64,000 bases of DNA from positions 4,278,001 through 4,342,000 of the forward strand of contig NC_049565.1 of the NCBI RefSeq assembly GCF_013368755.1. Direction: 5' to 3'. Under the pieces are notes generated by a model. That model was not told the DNA's origin. It worked only from the letters and a program-made list of their open reading frames with translations, and made no database searches. Both the position numbers and the translations under genes were made by a program. Each line of letters opens with the position of its first letter. Positions within the stretch are counted from its first letter, which is position 1. This document shows positions 1 to 11,389 of this stretch, piece by piece. Source of the stretch: Talaromyces rugulosus. Taxonomy: Eukaryota > Ascomycota > Eurotiomycetes > Eurotiales > Trichocomaceae.

Positions 1-598
1 ATTTCGTCATCAGTCACAGGACCCTGGTTAAGGGCATAAATTTCCCAGTCCAGGGGTTGGAACAATGATGGTAGTAAGTCATCGACGGCACGTTTGTCAC
101 ACTATGGACAATTCAACGTCAATTTGTTGCTTCCTAAAGCATCCACTATCCAGAAACAATTTCTGCAAAAAAACATACCTCAACTACAAAAGTATTACCT
201 GCAGCGATAGCGCACGCCACAGCAGATACAATCGCATAAAACCGTGTGTGCATAGTCGGTTTCACCACAACCACCCCATACCCTATACGACGCTCTGCGT
301 TGTTTTTTCCTGCTGCAATCTTGTATTCATTGGTAATCGCCCGATCAAAGTTGATTCCCTCGTAGTGCTCTCTGACCGTGGCAATTGCCATGGAAAATTC
401 CACTTCGGCTTCCGTTTTGAAGTTAGTAATATTGCTAGACGAAGCGGCGATAACCTCCAAGATCCCCTCGCGCGAATCTAGGATACTTTGGTGTAGTATT
501 CTGAGTTGACTTTGTATGAAGCGCACGTTGGATGTCCTCCCATCGATGGCGGCGGCGCAGACGCGCTTCAAGTGAGATTTAGAATCCGAGGACTGCAT
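1..598 (-). CDS. aldehyde dehydrogenase, 5' part (runs off left edge)
   Basis: NAD(P)-dependent oxidation of an aldehyde to its acid is the expected role. The ATG is at 598-596; an upstream TTG frame extension carries no family similarity. Exon 1 (598-179) encodes about 140 residues of an ALDH N-terminal region: a helical lead-in followed by the nucleotide-fold motif GYGVVVVKPT and the AIAAGNTFVVE strand typical of fungal ALDHs. An intron (178-102, gtatgt...tag, phase 0) restores the frame, and exon 2 (101-1) reads on as CDKRAVDDLLPSLFQPLDWE and beyond. Without the intron the frame stops at 146. The catalytic Cys and Glu lie outside the window, so activity cannot be judged. Substrate unknown. 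Family assignment fairly secure; the exact subfamily is not. Confidence 0.75.
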
Positions 599-885
599 TT
601 TCGATTGATCACGGGCAACGATCAAAAACACAGAATGTCTTTTGTAGAGCAATGGAAAAAAAGCTCTGGTTTTTATTTTTGGTTTTAACTTAGCTTCGTT
701 GAACCTGGATACTCAACTCCGCATCTCCTGTGGTGTGAGTTCCCCCACCGGAACGAGTCTATATTATTCCCCTTTGTGATCTAAAACTAATACGGATATA
801 AGAGAGCCGGATGTAAAACTTATTCTAGTTTCAATATTCCCAAATTCCCCGTCCCAGCCGCTTCTCGAGAGAAAAAAAAGGAACC

Positions 886-1242
886 ATGATTACCCAAACA
901 GCTACTACGACAGTTCCCTCCTCGCTCGCCGACTATAATATCCAACTGACCGGGAGCAGCGATGCCCTACCGGTAAAAACAACTCGTCGCCGACACTCAG
1001 ACAGCACATATCCTTCCCACTGGCCTACGGAATACAGACGAATCCCTTCACACCGGCCCGTCAACAAAAACTTGGACCCGTCAGAACGTCCGTTTGGGGC
1101 GAGTACCGGGGAAAGGGTGTTTGTGAGCGTCATGCTCAATGGCGTAGGTTTGAACGCTGTAAGCGAAATACCTTTTTCATTGTTAATTGAAGAAATGGAT
1201 GACGATGCTAATATGGCATGGTTGAATTTTAGTTGCTTGTGA
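886..1242 (+). CDS. hypothetical small protein, doubtful
   Basis: An ATG-initiated frame of 118 codons with an A-rich upstream context (gaaccATG). I do not recognise the protein. The middle part (PSHWPTEYRRIPSHRPVNKN, then LDPSERPFGASTGERVF) looks like real protein rather than a shadow frame, with balanced composition and a proline/arginine-rich conserved-looking patch, but there is no signal peptide, membrane segment or catalytic motif I can name. It could be a short conserved fungal protein, or the first exon or remnant of a longer gene whose remainder has decayed. It sits between the divergent aldehyde dehydrogenase and the CocE-type hydrolase. Confidence 0.3.
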   Translation: MITQTATTTVPSSLADYNIQLTGSSDALPVKTTRRRHSDSTYPSHWPTEYRRIPSHRPVNKNLDPSERPFGASTGERVFVSVMLNGVGLNAVSEIPFSLLIEEMDDDANMAWLNFSCL

Positions 1243-1628
1243 CTAGTTATGAGAACACCGTTGGGAGGCTTTTTCCCAAGTTGACGAGATATGCTATCGG
1301 AGGGGAGTGGTAATTTGCCGTATTCTTACTTATATGTATTTTATATGCGTTGTCATTAGAAATAGTTAAGAGCTCTGCTCAGACCAGGAATTTCATAGCC
1401 ACAGCCATGTCATGCTCCGATATAGAACTGAAAGACTAGCTAGAGTTCTTCGGGAGAAGGTGTAGATCCGCCACCGGAACGTCTTCCGGACAGTCAGACT
1501 CACTCCACGGACTCCAGACACAAGTATGGAGTCAAGCTTGTTATCAAATAAAAGCTAAAGACCGGATATTTTCTGAACTTGGTCATAATTCCCAAATTCT
1601 ACCTCGTAATAATACATTGACCGACAAA

Positions 1629-3579
1629 ATGCCCAACCAAATCCGAGATATCAGCGAGACCTTTGTGGACGAGGAGAACCAGTTGATCTTTCATAAGAAT
1701 ATCTCTGTTCCTCTCAAATGGAATGGAGGTGTACTTCGTATCAACGTTTACCGACCGGAAGTAGAGGGGACATATCCCAGTCTTGTTACGTATGGGCCAT
1801 ATGGGAAAGATATCTACTACGGAGAGTAAGCAGCAGTCTATATACAATTATAGTTATAAATGATTCTGACGACGGGCCTAGTTTCCATGAGAAATCTTTC
1901 TCCGAGGTCAACCCCGCGCATAAATCAAAGTACTCGGCATGGGAGACACCGGATCCTGTCTTCTGGACCAAGCGCGGCTATGCCGTTGTGCGTGCCGACG
2001 AACAGGGTCTAGGCCAGTCTCCAGGTCTGCTAGATACCATGTCTGTCAGTACTGCCAACAGCTTCTTTGATCTGATAGAGTGGACGGCCGAGCAGGACTG
2101 GTGCAGCGGCAAGGTTGGCTTACTGGGTGTGAGCTACTATGCGGGTATGTTTACCCCATTCTTTCTATTTGATTCTAATGAAACCCTGCTCAGTTACTTT
2201 TCAGGAAGCCAATGGCGCGTTGCAGCAAAACGGCCCAAGGGCCTCGCAGCCATCGTGCCTCACGAAGGCATGTCCGACTACTACCGCGACCGCTGTCGCC
2301 ACGGCGGCATCCTATCCAACAACTTTATTAATTTCTGGTGGAACCGGCAAGTAATCACCAACCAATACGGCCGACCCAACCGCTCTCAATCGCGCTGGGG
2401 CGAAGACACAATCGAAGGCGACCTGAATGAAAGCGAACTGGCCCAGAATCGTCGAGACCAAAACGCCGACAACGCGGCGAATCCGTTTCTTGACGATGAG
2501 TACCACGCGTCCAAGGTGTTTCGGCTTGAGGATATTGAGGTTCCGTTACTGAGCGTCGCGAATTGGGGTGGAAACACGCTGCATCTGCGTGGCAATGTGG
2601 AAGGGTATACGTGGGCAGGCTCGAAACACAAGTTCCTGCGATTCATTGTCGGGCGACACGATTTGCCGTTTTATTATGATGGGGAGGTTGAAGTGCACCG
2701 CAGCTTTTTGGAGGCGTTTTTGAAAGATAATGATTATGCCGGATGGAAGAGTGGCAAAATGCCGCCGGTCAGTGTCTGTTTAAGGAAAGGGGATGTTGGG
2801 TTCAATAATCCCGACGGCGAGCAGACCTTTCCACGCAGAGATGAGATGGAATGGCCTATTGCGAGGACAGAGTATATCAAGTTCTTCCTGACCCCTGATC
2901 TGGCTCTGGACAAGGCTGCTGTCCAGGCTGAACCAGCCATTCTTTCCTACGATGCGGGCGATGTTTCGGACAAGGAAGTAAAAGTACTGGAATTCAGGAT
3001 GCCGCCTGTTCAAGCAGAACTCGAGGTGACCGGACATGTTCTCGCACATCTAGCTGTGTCTGTGGACAGCTCTGCTTCTCCGTCACCGGAAAATTTAGAC
3101 ATCGATCTATTCCTGAACCTGCGGCATTTCACTGCCGCCGGAAAGGAAATCGTCTACACGGGGTCCGCCGGTGATGCAGTGTCCGTCACCAGGGGCTGGT
3201 TACGAACCAGCATGCGCAAAGTCAACCGTCAGAGCACTTACCACAGAGAATATCTACCCCGACGAGAGTACCGATCAATCGACATACAACCCGTTCAGAG
3301 CGGGGTGGTGTATGAATGTGACGTGGAGCTGTGGCCGACAAACGTCGTTGTTGAAAGGGGGGGTTGGTTGGTGCTACAAGTGTCGTCGGAGGATACGGAG
3401 CCTGGTGTAGGCCTTTTCAAGCACAACTCTCCAATTGACCGGTACGTTCAAGTCTGCTTCTGGTAATATTTCTTCTAATAAAATCTTTTTTTATTAGACC
3501 TGCGGCGAAGTTTTCGGGGACAAACAACATCCACTTTAACGGGTATGAAAATTACCTGCTGCTGCCTGTGATTCCTTAG
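1629..3579 (+). CDS. CocE/NonD-family (Xaa-Pro dipeptidyl-peptidase S15-like) hydrolase, 4 exons
   Basis: Serine hydrolase of the alpha/beta fold that cleaves esters or amides; the family includes bacterial cocaine esterase and X-Pro dipeptidyl peptidases. I read exons 1629-1825, 1882-2144, 2205-3441 and 3498-3579. The joins restore continuity with the second copy at 16364-18088: YYGD|FHEKSF, SYYAG|SQWRVAA and SPIDR|PAAKF. The N-terminal part carries the dimetal-free hydrolase core with the nucleophile motif GVSYYAG (Ser about residue 150). The C-terminal half is the jelly-roll domain typical of CocE (LDIDLFLNL, then the YECDVELWPTN strand) and ends ...YLLLPVIP. Length about 590 residues fits the family. 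The likely start is ATG 1629; an in-frame TTG at 1617 precedes it. Probably cytosolic, as there is no signal peptide. Substrate unknown. Confidence 0.85.
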
Positions 3580-4851
3580 TAGTAACTGCTGAGAATCTAT
3601 ATACGGTTTATCCCAGGCAAAATCTACATGTACGAACTGACCGCTTTACTTTTGCAATGCATAATTTTAAAATAAAATATCAAGCAAGCAACTATAAAAA
3701 TGTAAAGATTTTATAAACCAGCCCTGGAAATATCAGTCACAAGTCTTTTGAATACGCCACCAAACTGACTAAACCAAACCATACATTATAACGCCAAGTC
3801 AATCAAAAATAGAAATAAAATATCTGACCATTGGTATCTGCATATATTATTTATTCAGCAAGCAATTTCCAAGCTGTTGAGCATCAATTGATAAGCTGTA
3901 CGTCTTTACTCCGTACGTACGGAGTTGGTAGCCCGGTGGTTTAAAAGACGATTCCCAATTGGCTATATACCATAGCTTCTCAAACTCGATGCACAGTCTG
4001 CATTCTGGCCACTGCACTGTTCATGACTCCTACTCCTTATTTTGTGATCACGTCCAGGGATTAATTAATATTGCCGCCAGGACCACGTCGAACTAACCAC
4101 TCAAGTGTCGAGTATTGTCCACCACAAGACCATACTAAAACCACTAGCTCAAAAGCTAACAGTCTAGCACCGTTCAAAAATACTACACTAAAATAGTGAA
4201 TGTGATTTGTCGATCCGGAGGAACCCTTTTTGACCCTTTTAGACGACGAACGGGCGTTAAAAAAAACTTTACTTACCCCCCTTTTCCGCATATCGTTTTT
4301 TTCGAGTCCTCGTGTCCAACCGTTGACTAGCGCCTAACAAAAAAATGAATCGCGACATGAAACAAAAGGAATATGGAGAACTGCTTGAAAAAGTTCACAG
4401 TGGCTGAGCCAGCGGATTCAGGCGGCAGGACTACAAAGCGGCAGTGCGCTGAGACAAAACACTGCCGATCTATCAATAGCATCAATCCGCAAGCCCTCTG
4501 GCTGATCTTGAAACGCCGATCATGGGCCAGACCAGCTTACTGTACGTACTACATTTTGAATTAGAGAATGAAGAGAGAAAAAAGAAAAAAGAAAAAACAA
4601 TCGTAACCGTAATGAAGCTAAATGTATATACAAGAAAAAAGCGTGAATTTTGTCTCGAGAAGGTTAGCCAACATAAAAGTCACCAATGATGGCTCATTGG
4701 GCACTGCATATGTCTGGTATCTATGTGTGCTAGCTGCCAAATGGAATATGTAAAATGAAGAAACAAAAAACTCGAACGTGCAAGACCCATCCTAAGCGTC
4801 CGGGAAACTCCTGACGAGCCGAAAACAAAACAAAAACAACAAAAAACGTAT
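3580..4851. other. intergenic region between convergent genes; short palindrome, no gene seen
   Basis: Shared 3' flank of the CocE-type hydrolase and the Asp f 4-like gene, AT-rich at 3640-3860. It holds a perfect 18-bp palindrome at 3908-3925 (ACTCCGTAC followed by its complement). The open frame on the minus strand at 4061-4291 (76 codons) has no family signal, and neither does the plus-strand frame at 4373-4564. No RNA gene recognised. Confidence 0.6.
3908..3925. repeat. perfect 18-bp palindrome (ACTCCGTAC / GTACGGAGT)
   Basis: The 18 bases equal their own reverse complement. Related half-sites (CCGTACG, CTCCGTAC, GTACGGA) occur near 10887, 10906, 4542 and 58954, all in non-coding DNA. 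It may be a short dispersed repeat end or a simple chance palindrome; no function is claimed. Confidence 0.6.
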
Positions 4852-5793
4852 TTAACCGCTGAAGCCGAGAGTGGCAGTCAGGGCAACGGGGCCGGAGGGG
4901 AGGTTGCCGCCAATACCGCCAATGGCAGCCTCGTCGGCAGTGTAGGCGTTGTCAACGGCACCGAGGTTGGTAGTGATGGAAGAGACAACGCCGTTGGCCT
5001 CCATCTTCAGGCCGGGGAAGTCGGTCTGACCGGCGTTCTGGGCCTGGATGGCAGAGACATCGAAACCAGACCAGTTGGCGTTGTTGCTGTCGGCAAAGTC
5101 GAATTCACCCCAGAAGCCAAGGATGCTACCGAGCGAGTTGCGAGGAATGTCCTGGGAGGCGGGGAGAGCAACGAAACCACCCTGAGAGTTGGTGTCGACG
5201 GCGATGTAGGAGGTGCTGCCGGCGGAAACGGTGACGGTCAAGGGGAAAGTAGTGGCGTACCAGCCAGTGAGCTGGTCGTTGGAGTCGCACTTGTTCCAGA
5301 AGACGACCTGGTAGTCCTCAGTCACGGCGCTGCCGTCCAGGGTGATGGTGTAGTCGTAAGTAGAGACATCGTCCTCGGTGATCTGGATAATGTTGGAGCC
5401 GTATGGGATACCTTGGTTACCGCAGAAGGTGTCGCCGGTACCGGTAGGCTGGGTCTGGCCACCGAAGCCGGTAGGGAAAGCAGTGCTGGTGGTGGTAGCG
5501 CTGGTGGTAGTGGTGGTAACGGCAGTGCTGGTGGGGAGAGGAGTGACCGAGGCATCAGCAACCACGTCGTTCTGGACAGCGGGCGCAGCAGTAGCAGCAG
5601 GGGCGGCAGGAGCTTGGGTTGGGCCACCGTAGGTGTTGACCCAGGTAGCGACCTTGCCATCGATCACGGCGGTGACGACGTCGCCGACAGCACGAGCCTG
5701 GTGCTGGTGACGGCGCTCATGGCCGTGGGCGCGAGCGACAGCGCTGCCGGCAGTGAGGGCGGTCAGGAGAAGGAGGGAGTTCTTGAACTGCAT
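4852..5793 (-). CDS. Asp f 4-like secreted protein
   Basis: Intronless frame of 313 codons. Residues 1-20 form a signal peptide (MQFKNSLLLLTALTAGSAVA), followed by a His-rich stretch with a basic processing-like region (HGHERRHQHQARAV), a Pro/Ala/Thr-rich linker (about 55-125) and a compact C-terminal domain with the motifs YGSNIIQ, VVFWNKC, LTGWYAT and WGEFDFADS. These match the Asp f 4 allergen-like family of Eurotiales cell-wall/secreted proteins, whose molecular function is unknown. The T/A-rich linker suggests O-mannosylation. Strong codon bias towards C/G-ending codons suggests high expression. The start is fixed by the signal peptide. It should be secreted or wall-associated. Confidence 0.9.
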   Translation of the reverse strand: MQFKNSLLLLTALTAGSAVARAHGHERRHQHQARAVGDVVTAVIDGKVATWVNTYGGPTQAPAAPAATAAPAVQNDVVADASVTPLPTSTAVTTTTTSATTTSTAFPTGFGGQTQPTGTGDTFCGNQGIPYGSNIIQITEDDVSTYDYTITLDGSAVTEDYQVVFWNKCDSNDQLTGWYATTFPLTVTVSAGSTSYIAVDTNSQGGFVALPASQDIPRNSLGSILGFWGEFDFADSNNANWSGFDVSAIQAQNAGQTDFPGLKMEANGVVSSITTNLGAVDNAYTADEAAIGGIGGNLPSGPVALTATLGFSG

Positions 5794-8214
5794 GGTGTTT
5801 TGTGTGTTTATTTATTTTTTAATTGTCGAGTGACAGGGCGCGAGGGTAGCCGGGGACGCAGGGAAGATATAAAGAGCGTGGGTTGTCAAGGAATGGACTG
5901 AGCAATGGGCTCTGAGAGAGTGTAACGGTGTGCGAGGAAGAGAGAGAGCGAGCGAGAGGTTTGGGAGGAGCGAGATAATAAGGAGCGCGCGGCCCAGGGG
6001 CTAGCCTGACTAAGCCGCGGGCTTAATTTCCCGGCGGCCAGGCACGGCGGCCTGATTGGCCGGACCGCGCATCACGGCGGGGCCTGGATCAGCGGGGCCA
6101 ACACAGTCTCGACTGCGTCCAACTTGTGTTCCTGCCGGGGCCCCACTGTTTCTGGCCCCCCCCGATTGGCCGCCCCTGCGCACCGGCGCCGCCAAGCCGC
6201 CCCAGTCCGTATCGGGACGCAACCCCCCTTGTCACGCTTACGTCTGCTTTTGTTGTCATTATTATCCGTATTATCACCATTCGCCGCATTTGCATCCACT
6301 GGATCGCATCTCAATTGTCGCGGACCTGTTCCACGCCAACCCCGTCGTGGCGCCTACGTGTGCCACCGTGTGTCGCCGCGTTGTCGTCTTTACGTGTCTG
6401 CGTCTTTGCATCGTTCTGCCTATCCCCGACGTGGCAAGCGCTAGCGATGCATGATGCGATCGCATCGGGGTCATTGTTATTACTGCTGCTCAACGTGATT
6501 GTCATTCTTATTATTGTGCCTTTCTAGCGTGTATTATGGCATCGCCATCTCCTATGGGCTTTGTGACCTATTGTTTGACCCGATCATACCATGGGGCCAT
6601 CAACCCGTTCATCTGCGCGACATGCAAGGCCGACCAACGACTGCCTAAATTAGCATACAGGCCCGACACTGTCTAACCACCCCTCCCGTGATCAATGATC
6701 ATTCGGAATTCATTCCAGCGGATATGGAGGCCGTCGCTCGTGTCATTATTATCGCTACGGCGAACGGAACGGACAATCTGTTGCCACTACCATATCACAG
6801 CCATGACCATTGATGACTACGTCCGAAACATCGCATCAGGCCACCATTCACGCGTCCATGTCCATTTGTCTGTCACTTGCGGTGTAATGCCATCGAATAC
6901 TTGACAAAGACACAATAATGGATCTCTTCAGTCCAGACATTCCACGTCCACATTCAGGTCCACATCTCCACCGATGTGGCACTTTGGCAGCCACATGGTT
7001 CCAGTGTGCTTATCGCTCTCAATGCCACATGCGCCTTGTTCGGCCTTGATGTTTTGCAATGCGCCGGCGTGTTTCGTACCTTGCAAGGTTCCCCTTCAAA
7101 GCCCAAGTCGCATTGTCTTCAGTCCGAGACTGCAATGAACAATAAAGACTGAAAGAGTGATAATTATCAAAGCAGTACTCCGTCCGGAATACCGAGTATT
7201 TACGCACTGATCTCGACAGATCCAAGTGGGCTCGGTCGATCCACCCCCAAGACGGCCTGGACGGGCCTCTTGCAAATTTTCTGCTCTGGATTTTTCACGA
7301 TCCGGTCGCCACCCCTCACGATCACCGTTTTAGTGAAAAATTTACTCCGTAGTCGCAGTGGAGCAGAAAAATCTGAACGATTGAACCAAAAACTGCCATA
7401 TCCCAAATCGGCTGGCGCAAACTGATTCCCTTGACTAAAGGGTTTCTCCGTGCGCGCCTTGCCGCTTCAGGCATCCGGCGACACTGCGGCTGAGCCCAAC
7501 TGGCATGGCCTTCTCACCGACTCTCGTTGAAGAATCGGACTCCGACTATACAGAGTACAGAGTACTTCGTATGCATAGGGCAATAATTGTATACGAACTG
7601 ACAATAATGACTAAGCGTAAATGGACTACCTAATCCGGCGATGCGATGCGTCACTCTCGTTTCGCCCCGAGCCGAGTGAATTTATCACGTGACTTTGTAG
7701 ACCCTGAACAAAGCCCTACCCTAGCCCTATCCTAGCCTATCAAGGAAGTGAATCAAGTGATCACTTGGGTTCTCAGCGGCTTTTCTGACGTTCTAGTTCT
7801 AGACCGATGCGAGCCCTATCGCCTCTATTCTATTCCTCCTGATATGACGAGAATAAATTAGAGATACCAGACTGAGAGAGGCGACAAACATGGTTGTAGG
7901 TATGAAGACTATTAGGAATTCCCTGGCGGAAGAGCGTACCCATATTCATTATTTATCATTTGCAATTTATCGGTATTCAAATATCATCACCTCCAATATT
8001 ATTAATTGTTGTCATGCAGTTAACTGACGGACTGACTGACACCGTCGTCATGCACGCTGCCCAAAGCGGCTAGCGTGATCTCCGCGCTAAGACGCCGGAG
8101 CCTCGGCGAACTTCAGTTCAAGATGGAGCGAACCAACTCTGCTTCAACCACCAACTTCTACCTGACTATTAAAACACACACGATCCACGATACTGACGAT
8201 AAAAACCACAATCC
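5794..8214. promoter_or_regulatory. 2.4-kb intergenic region between divergent Asp f 4-like gene and hosA
   Basis: Long shared upstream region. 5900-6480 is GC-rich (multiple GGCC runs) with overlapping open frames on both strands (for example 6010-6222 minus and 6056-6454 plus). These lack family signal and differ in each frame, so I regard them as composition artefacts. 6480-8200 returns to average composition. A CACGTG-like core (tcacgtga at 7687-7694) and inverted TGATCACTTG elements near 7750 are visible. No RNA gene recognised. A long 5' leader of hosA probably lies in the last few hundred bases. Confidence 0.45.
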
Positions 8215-9738
8215 ATGGCGCGATCCGCCATCGTGCAAGAGTACGACACTCAGCCCTCGGCGCGCACCGTCACCTTTAGCGTCGACCAGAAAACCAACAC
8301 GCAGCGGCAGAACAATGGCATCGAACGCCCCCAAGGCTACACCGTGTCGTGGCACGCGAACCCGGCCGTCGAAGCTCACCACTTTGGCCAGTCGCATCCA
8401 ATGAAGCCCTGGCGACTGACACTCACAAAACAACTCGTGCTGGCCTATGGCATGCACCACGCCATGGACCTGTACCTCTCGCGCGCCGCCACCTTTGACG
8501 AAATGGCCGATTTCCACAAGGCCGACTACCTCGACTTTTTGCGCCAAGTTATCCCCGCGGATATGGAGGCTGCCGAGCAGTCCGACCGCATCGCAAGCTA
8601 CAATTTTGGTGATGACTGTCCCATTTTTGATGGATTGTATAGCTACTGCTCGCTGTATGCCGGCGGCACCGTCGACGCGGCTCGCAAGCTGGTCAACAAC
8701 CAGTCGGACATTGCCATCAACTGGTCGGGTGGGCTTCATCACGCGAAAAAATCCGAGGCGAGTGGGTTTTGCTATGTTAATGATATCGTCTTGGGCATTC
8801 TCCAACTGCTGCGCTTCCACCCCCGCGTCATGTATATCGACATTGACGTGCACCACGGCGACGGCGTCGAGCAGGCATTTTGGTCGTCGGACCGCGTCCT
8901 GACCGTTTCGTTCCACAAATACGATAAGGACAACTTTTTCCCAGGTACCGGCGCGCTCGACAGCAACGGCCCTTCGCATCCACTCAACCCAGGCGCCCAC
9001 CACGCAATCAACGTGCCGCTCCACGACGGCATCGAAGACGACGACTACCTCCAGCTATACAAAGACGTCGTCGGCGCGTGCGTGGAAACCTACAAACCGG
9101 GCGCCATCGTGCTGCAATGCGGCGCCGACAGTCTGGGCTGCGATCGCCTCGGCTGCTTCAATCTCAACGTGACGGGCCACGGAGCCTGCGTCTCCTACAC
9201 AAAAACTTTTGGCATCCCGCTCCTCGTCGTCGGCGGTGGCGGCTACACCCCCCGAAATGTGTCCCGCGCCTGGACCCACGAAACTTCGATTCTCATCGAC
9301 GCCGTCGACAAAATCGACCCAGATATTCCAGACACCGTCGCCTTTCGTAACCACTTTGGCCCGGATTACAGCCTTTTCCCGAAGCTCTCGGAAATGCGCA
9401 AAATCGAAAACAAAAACACAAAACCATATCTTGCCAACGTGCTCACAGCGATTCGCGAACAACTACGATATATGCAGGGTGCGCCCAGTGTTCAAATGAG
9501 CTATATTCCACCAGATATTTTGGGTCTGAGGGAAGATATGGAGAAGGAGTTAGAGGAGGAGTATGATTTGATGGACGAAGAGCAGGAGGATCGGGACGGG
9601 GCTGGAGTGTCGACGCGGCCTTCTACCGGTGGTGGCAGTGTTGGGGGTGGTAGTATTGGCGGTGGTGGGAGTAATGGTGGCCATAAAAGGAAGGATTTGG
9701 AGCGTGGTCTGGGTACGAGAGGGGAGTTATCTGCGTGA
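8215..9738 (+). CDS. hosA: histone deacetylase, class I RPD3-type, HosA/Hos2 subfamily
   Basis: Zinc-dependent lysine deacetylase acting on histones in the nucleus; yeast Hos2 works in the Set3 complex. Single exon of 507 residues. The deacetylase domain covers about 42-430. Visible signatures: HPMKPWRL, NFGDDCPIF, INWSGGLHHAKK with the active-site His pair 175/176, YIDIDVHHGDGV with zinc ligands Asp211 and His213, CGADSLG with the third ligand Asp305, and GGGGYTPRNVSR with the transition-state Tyr344. All catalytic residues are present. The sequence follows Hos2 rather than Rpd3, notably around SGFCYVND and YMQGAPSVQMS. After the domain comes an acidic helix (EKELEEEYDLMDEEQ) and a low-complexity Gly/Ser tail (about 464-489) ending in a basic HKRKD. 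The start at 8215 gives a sensible N-terminus; no earlier in-frame ATG is supported. Confidence 0.93.
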   Translation: MARSAIVQEYDTQPSARTVTFSVDQKTNTQRQNNGIERPQGYTVSWHANPAVEAHHFGQSHPMKPWRLTLTKQLVLAYGMHHAMDLYLSRAATFDEMADFHKADYLDFLRQVIPADMEAAEQSDRIASYNFGDDCPIFDGLYSYCSLYAGGTVDAARKLVNNQSDIAINWSGGLHHAKKSEASGFCYVNDIVLGILQLLRFHPRVMYIDIDVHHGDGVEQAFWSSDRVLTVSFHKYDKDNFFPGTGALDSNGPSHPLNPGAHHAINVPLHDGIEDDDYLQLYKDVVGACVETYKPGAIVLQCGADSLGCDRLGCFNLNVTGHGACVSYTKTFGIPLLVVGGGGYTPRNVSRAWTHETSILIDAVDKIDPDIPDTVAFRNHFGPDYSLFPKLSEMRKIENKNTKPYLANVLTAIREQLRYMQGAPSVQMSYIPPDILGLREDMEKELEEEYDLMDEEQEDRDGAGVSTRPSTGGGSVGGGSIGGGGSNGGHKRKDLERGLGTRGELSA

Positions 9739-9849
9739 TCTTTTTTTCACACTCTTTTTTTTCGAATCTATCACGGCGCATTCGAGGAATAATGGTCGGC
9801 GTTTGGCTTGGTTTGGATTGGACCGGTTTTGGTGTTGACTACATGTACA

Positions 9850-10800
9850 TATATACCTCCCACTACTAAGATATTAAGATAGATAAATCTATTTAATAGA
9901 TTGGCTTTAAATTATATATAAATTAGTTATAGTTCTTTTTAGCTATAGTAGTATAGAGAGTATAATAAGGACTTTATTTTCTCTATTAGTTTAATTTTAT
10001 AGTTGTAGCTTTTATATAGAAAAGAATCTTCACTAATTTATGAAAATATCTAATAGATTATAATATTCTTTAGGTATTAGCCTTTAAAGGTTTTAGAAGT
10101 TTATAGAGATTTTTGTCAGAAGAATGGATACCTCACAGCCAATTATACCCCTTATGTCAGCAGCCACTGAGATAATGCTAGCAATACACGCGGTCTATAT
10201 ATAACATATATATACAACACTAATCAAGATTGATTTAGTGCTCCAAGCACGCTTAATAAGCTAGAATAATCTAGAAGTAATATTTCTAGATATAGAATCA
10301 ATAATTCTATATAACAAAGCAGTAATATTAGATATTGAAGCAGCATTTTAATATAGGAAGTTATGCGAGTATGCTTACATATCTACTATTATATATCTAG
10401 CTTATTGTATTTAATTTTTTTGAGAAAATAGCATACTACTATTACTTTTCAATAATCTTTGCAGTCTGTTATTGCGATAGTACTCTATTTTATTCTTAGA
10501 TTACTTTATATAACGTTCTCCTTTGCCTTCTGTTAATGGAATATCCACCCTGATTCTAGGGTGACCGCCGGGACGGGAAAGTGTGAGGAAGTGTTTAGAG
10601 GGCAAGCAAATGGAATTCTGGTGTAGAGCTATAGGTCGCTATAGAATCAAACTGATTGCTGACCTCTGTCAGTTCTCTCTCCCCTGTGCAGATAAGTCTC
10701 TGCCCCGTGGTTCCATGGTTCATTCTATATTTAAATTTTTATAAGAATTAATATAAGGGTTAAAAAGTTATATAAAAAATTTCATTTTATCTTTATCTAG
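9850..10800. repeat. AT-rich, gene-free block (probable RIP-decayed repeat)
   Basis: Shortly after the hosA 3' end the composition changes to very high A+T dominated by TA dinucleotides (tatata, ttaata, ctatag runs) with no open frame of use. An island of normal composition at about 10540-10720 is followed by a second TA-rich patch. In ascomycetes such sharp TA-rich blocks are typical of transposons mutated C->T by RIP; I recognise no residual transposase or reverse transcriptase. It marks the left edge of the accessory region. Confidence 0.5.
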
Positions 10801-11389
10801 TATTATTGTGGCAATAAGAAAAATTGAGTAGGGGTATGTTTTACTAGTGTGACGGATTTTTGTCCACATCTTTCTAACCGTCCGCCGTACGTGACAGAGA
10901 ATCCGTACGTAGTAGCCAGTCGATAAGCTCCAGGGTAGATAGCCAGGAAAGCCTCATCATTAAGGTGTAAGAGAATGGCGACGGTGTTCCCACAACAAAC
11001 CGGGGGTGCGGCGGCAAGCACTTAGTGAGTAGTGACTGTGGATGTCACTAGGTAGTAGATGGGTCTAGCGTCATGTGAACAGATGTGAGAAGTGAGAAGG
11101 GTGAGCTGAAATATTGGATAAAAGACAACTGTGCCACAAGTAAGTGTGTTGGTGCAATGTCTAATCCTGCAGTTGCGGCGGCAATGCTCTCTAGTCTGGC
11201 AAATACTTGGACTGCATCTTGCTTGCACTGGGCGCTGTCTTGTCAACCACTCGGATCAAGATTGATAGCTGGAGCCACACCTATTGACATATGTTTCACG
11301 TTTTCTGTGCTGCTCAAATATACCTTTTTACTGAGAATCACGTTCTCTTTCCCATGAATGTATAATGGAGCTCTATAACAATTCATAAC
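10801..11389. other. intergenic, no gene recognised
   Basis: Normal composition with short frames only (minus 10803-11021, minus 11022-11246, plus 11085-11357), none with a family signal. CCGTACG is repeated at about 10887 and 10906. It may be remnant repeat DNA continuing from the AT-rich block. Confidence 0.4.

Noticed and set aside
4061..4291. 76-codon minus-strand frame
   Set aside because: Low complexity and no homologous pattern; considered as a transposon remnant but no terminal repeats were found.
6010..6527. Overlapping open frames of 60-133 codons on both strands
   Set aside because: They arise together in a GC-rich stretch with no stops in several frames at once, lack motifs, and differ in every frame.
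8158..9024. 288-codon minus-strand frame inside hosA
   Set aside because: Antisense shadow of the conserved deacetylase; codon periodicity belongs to the plus strand.
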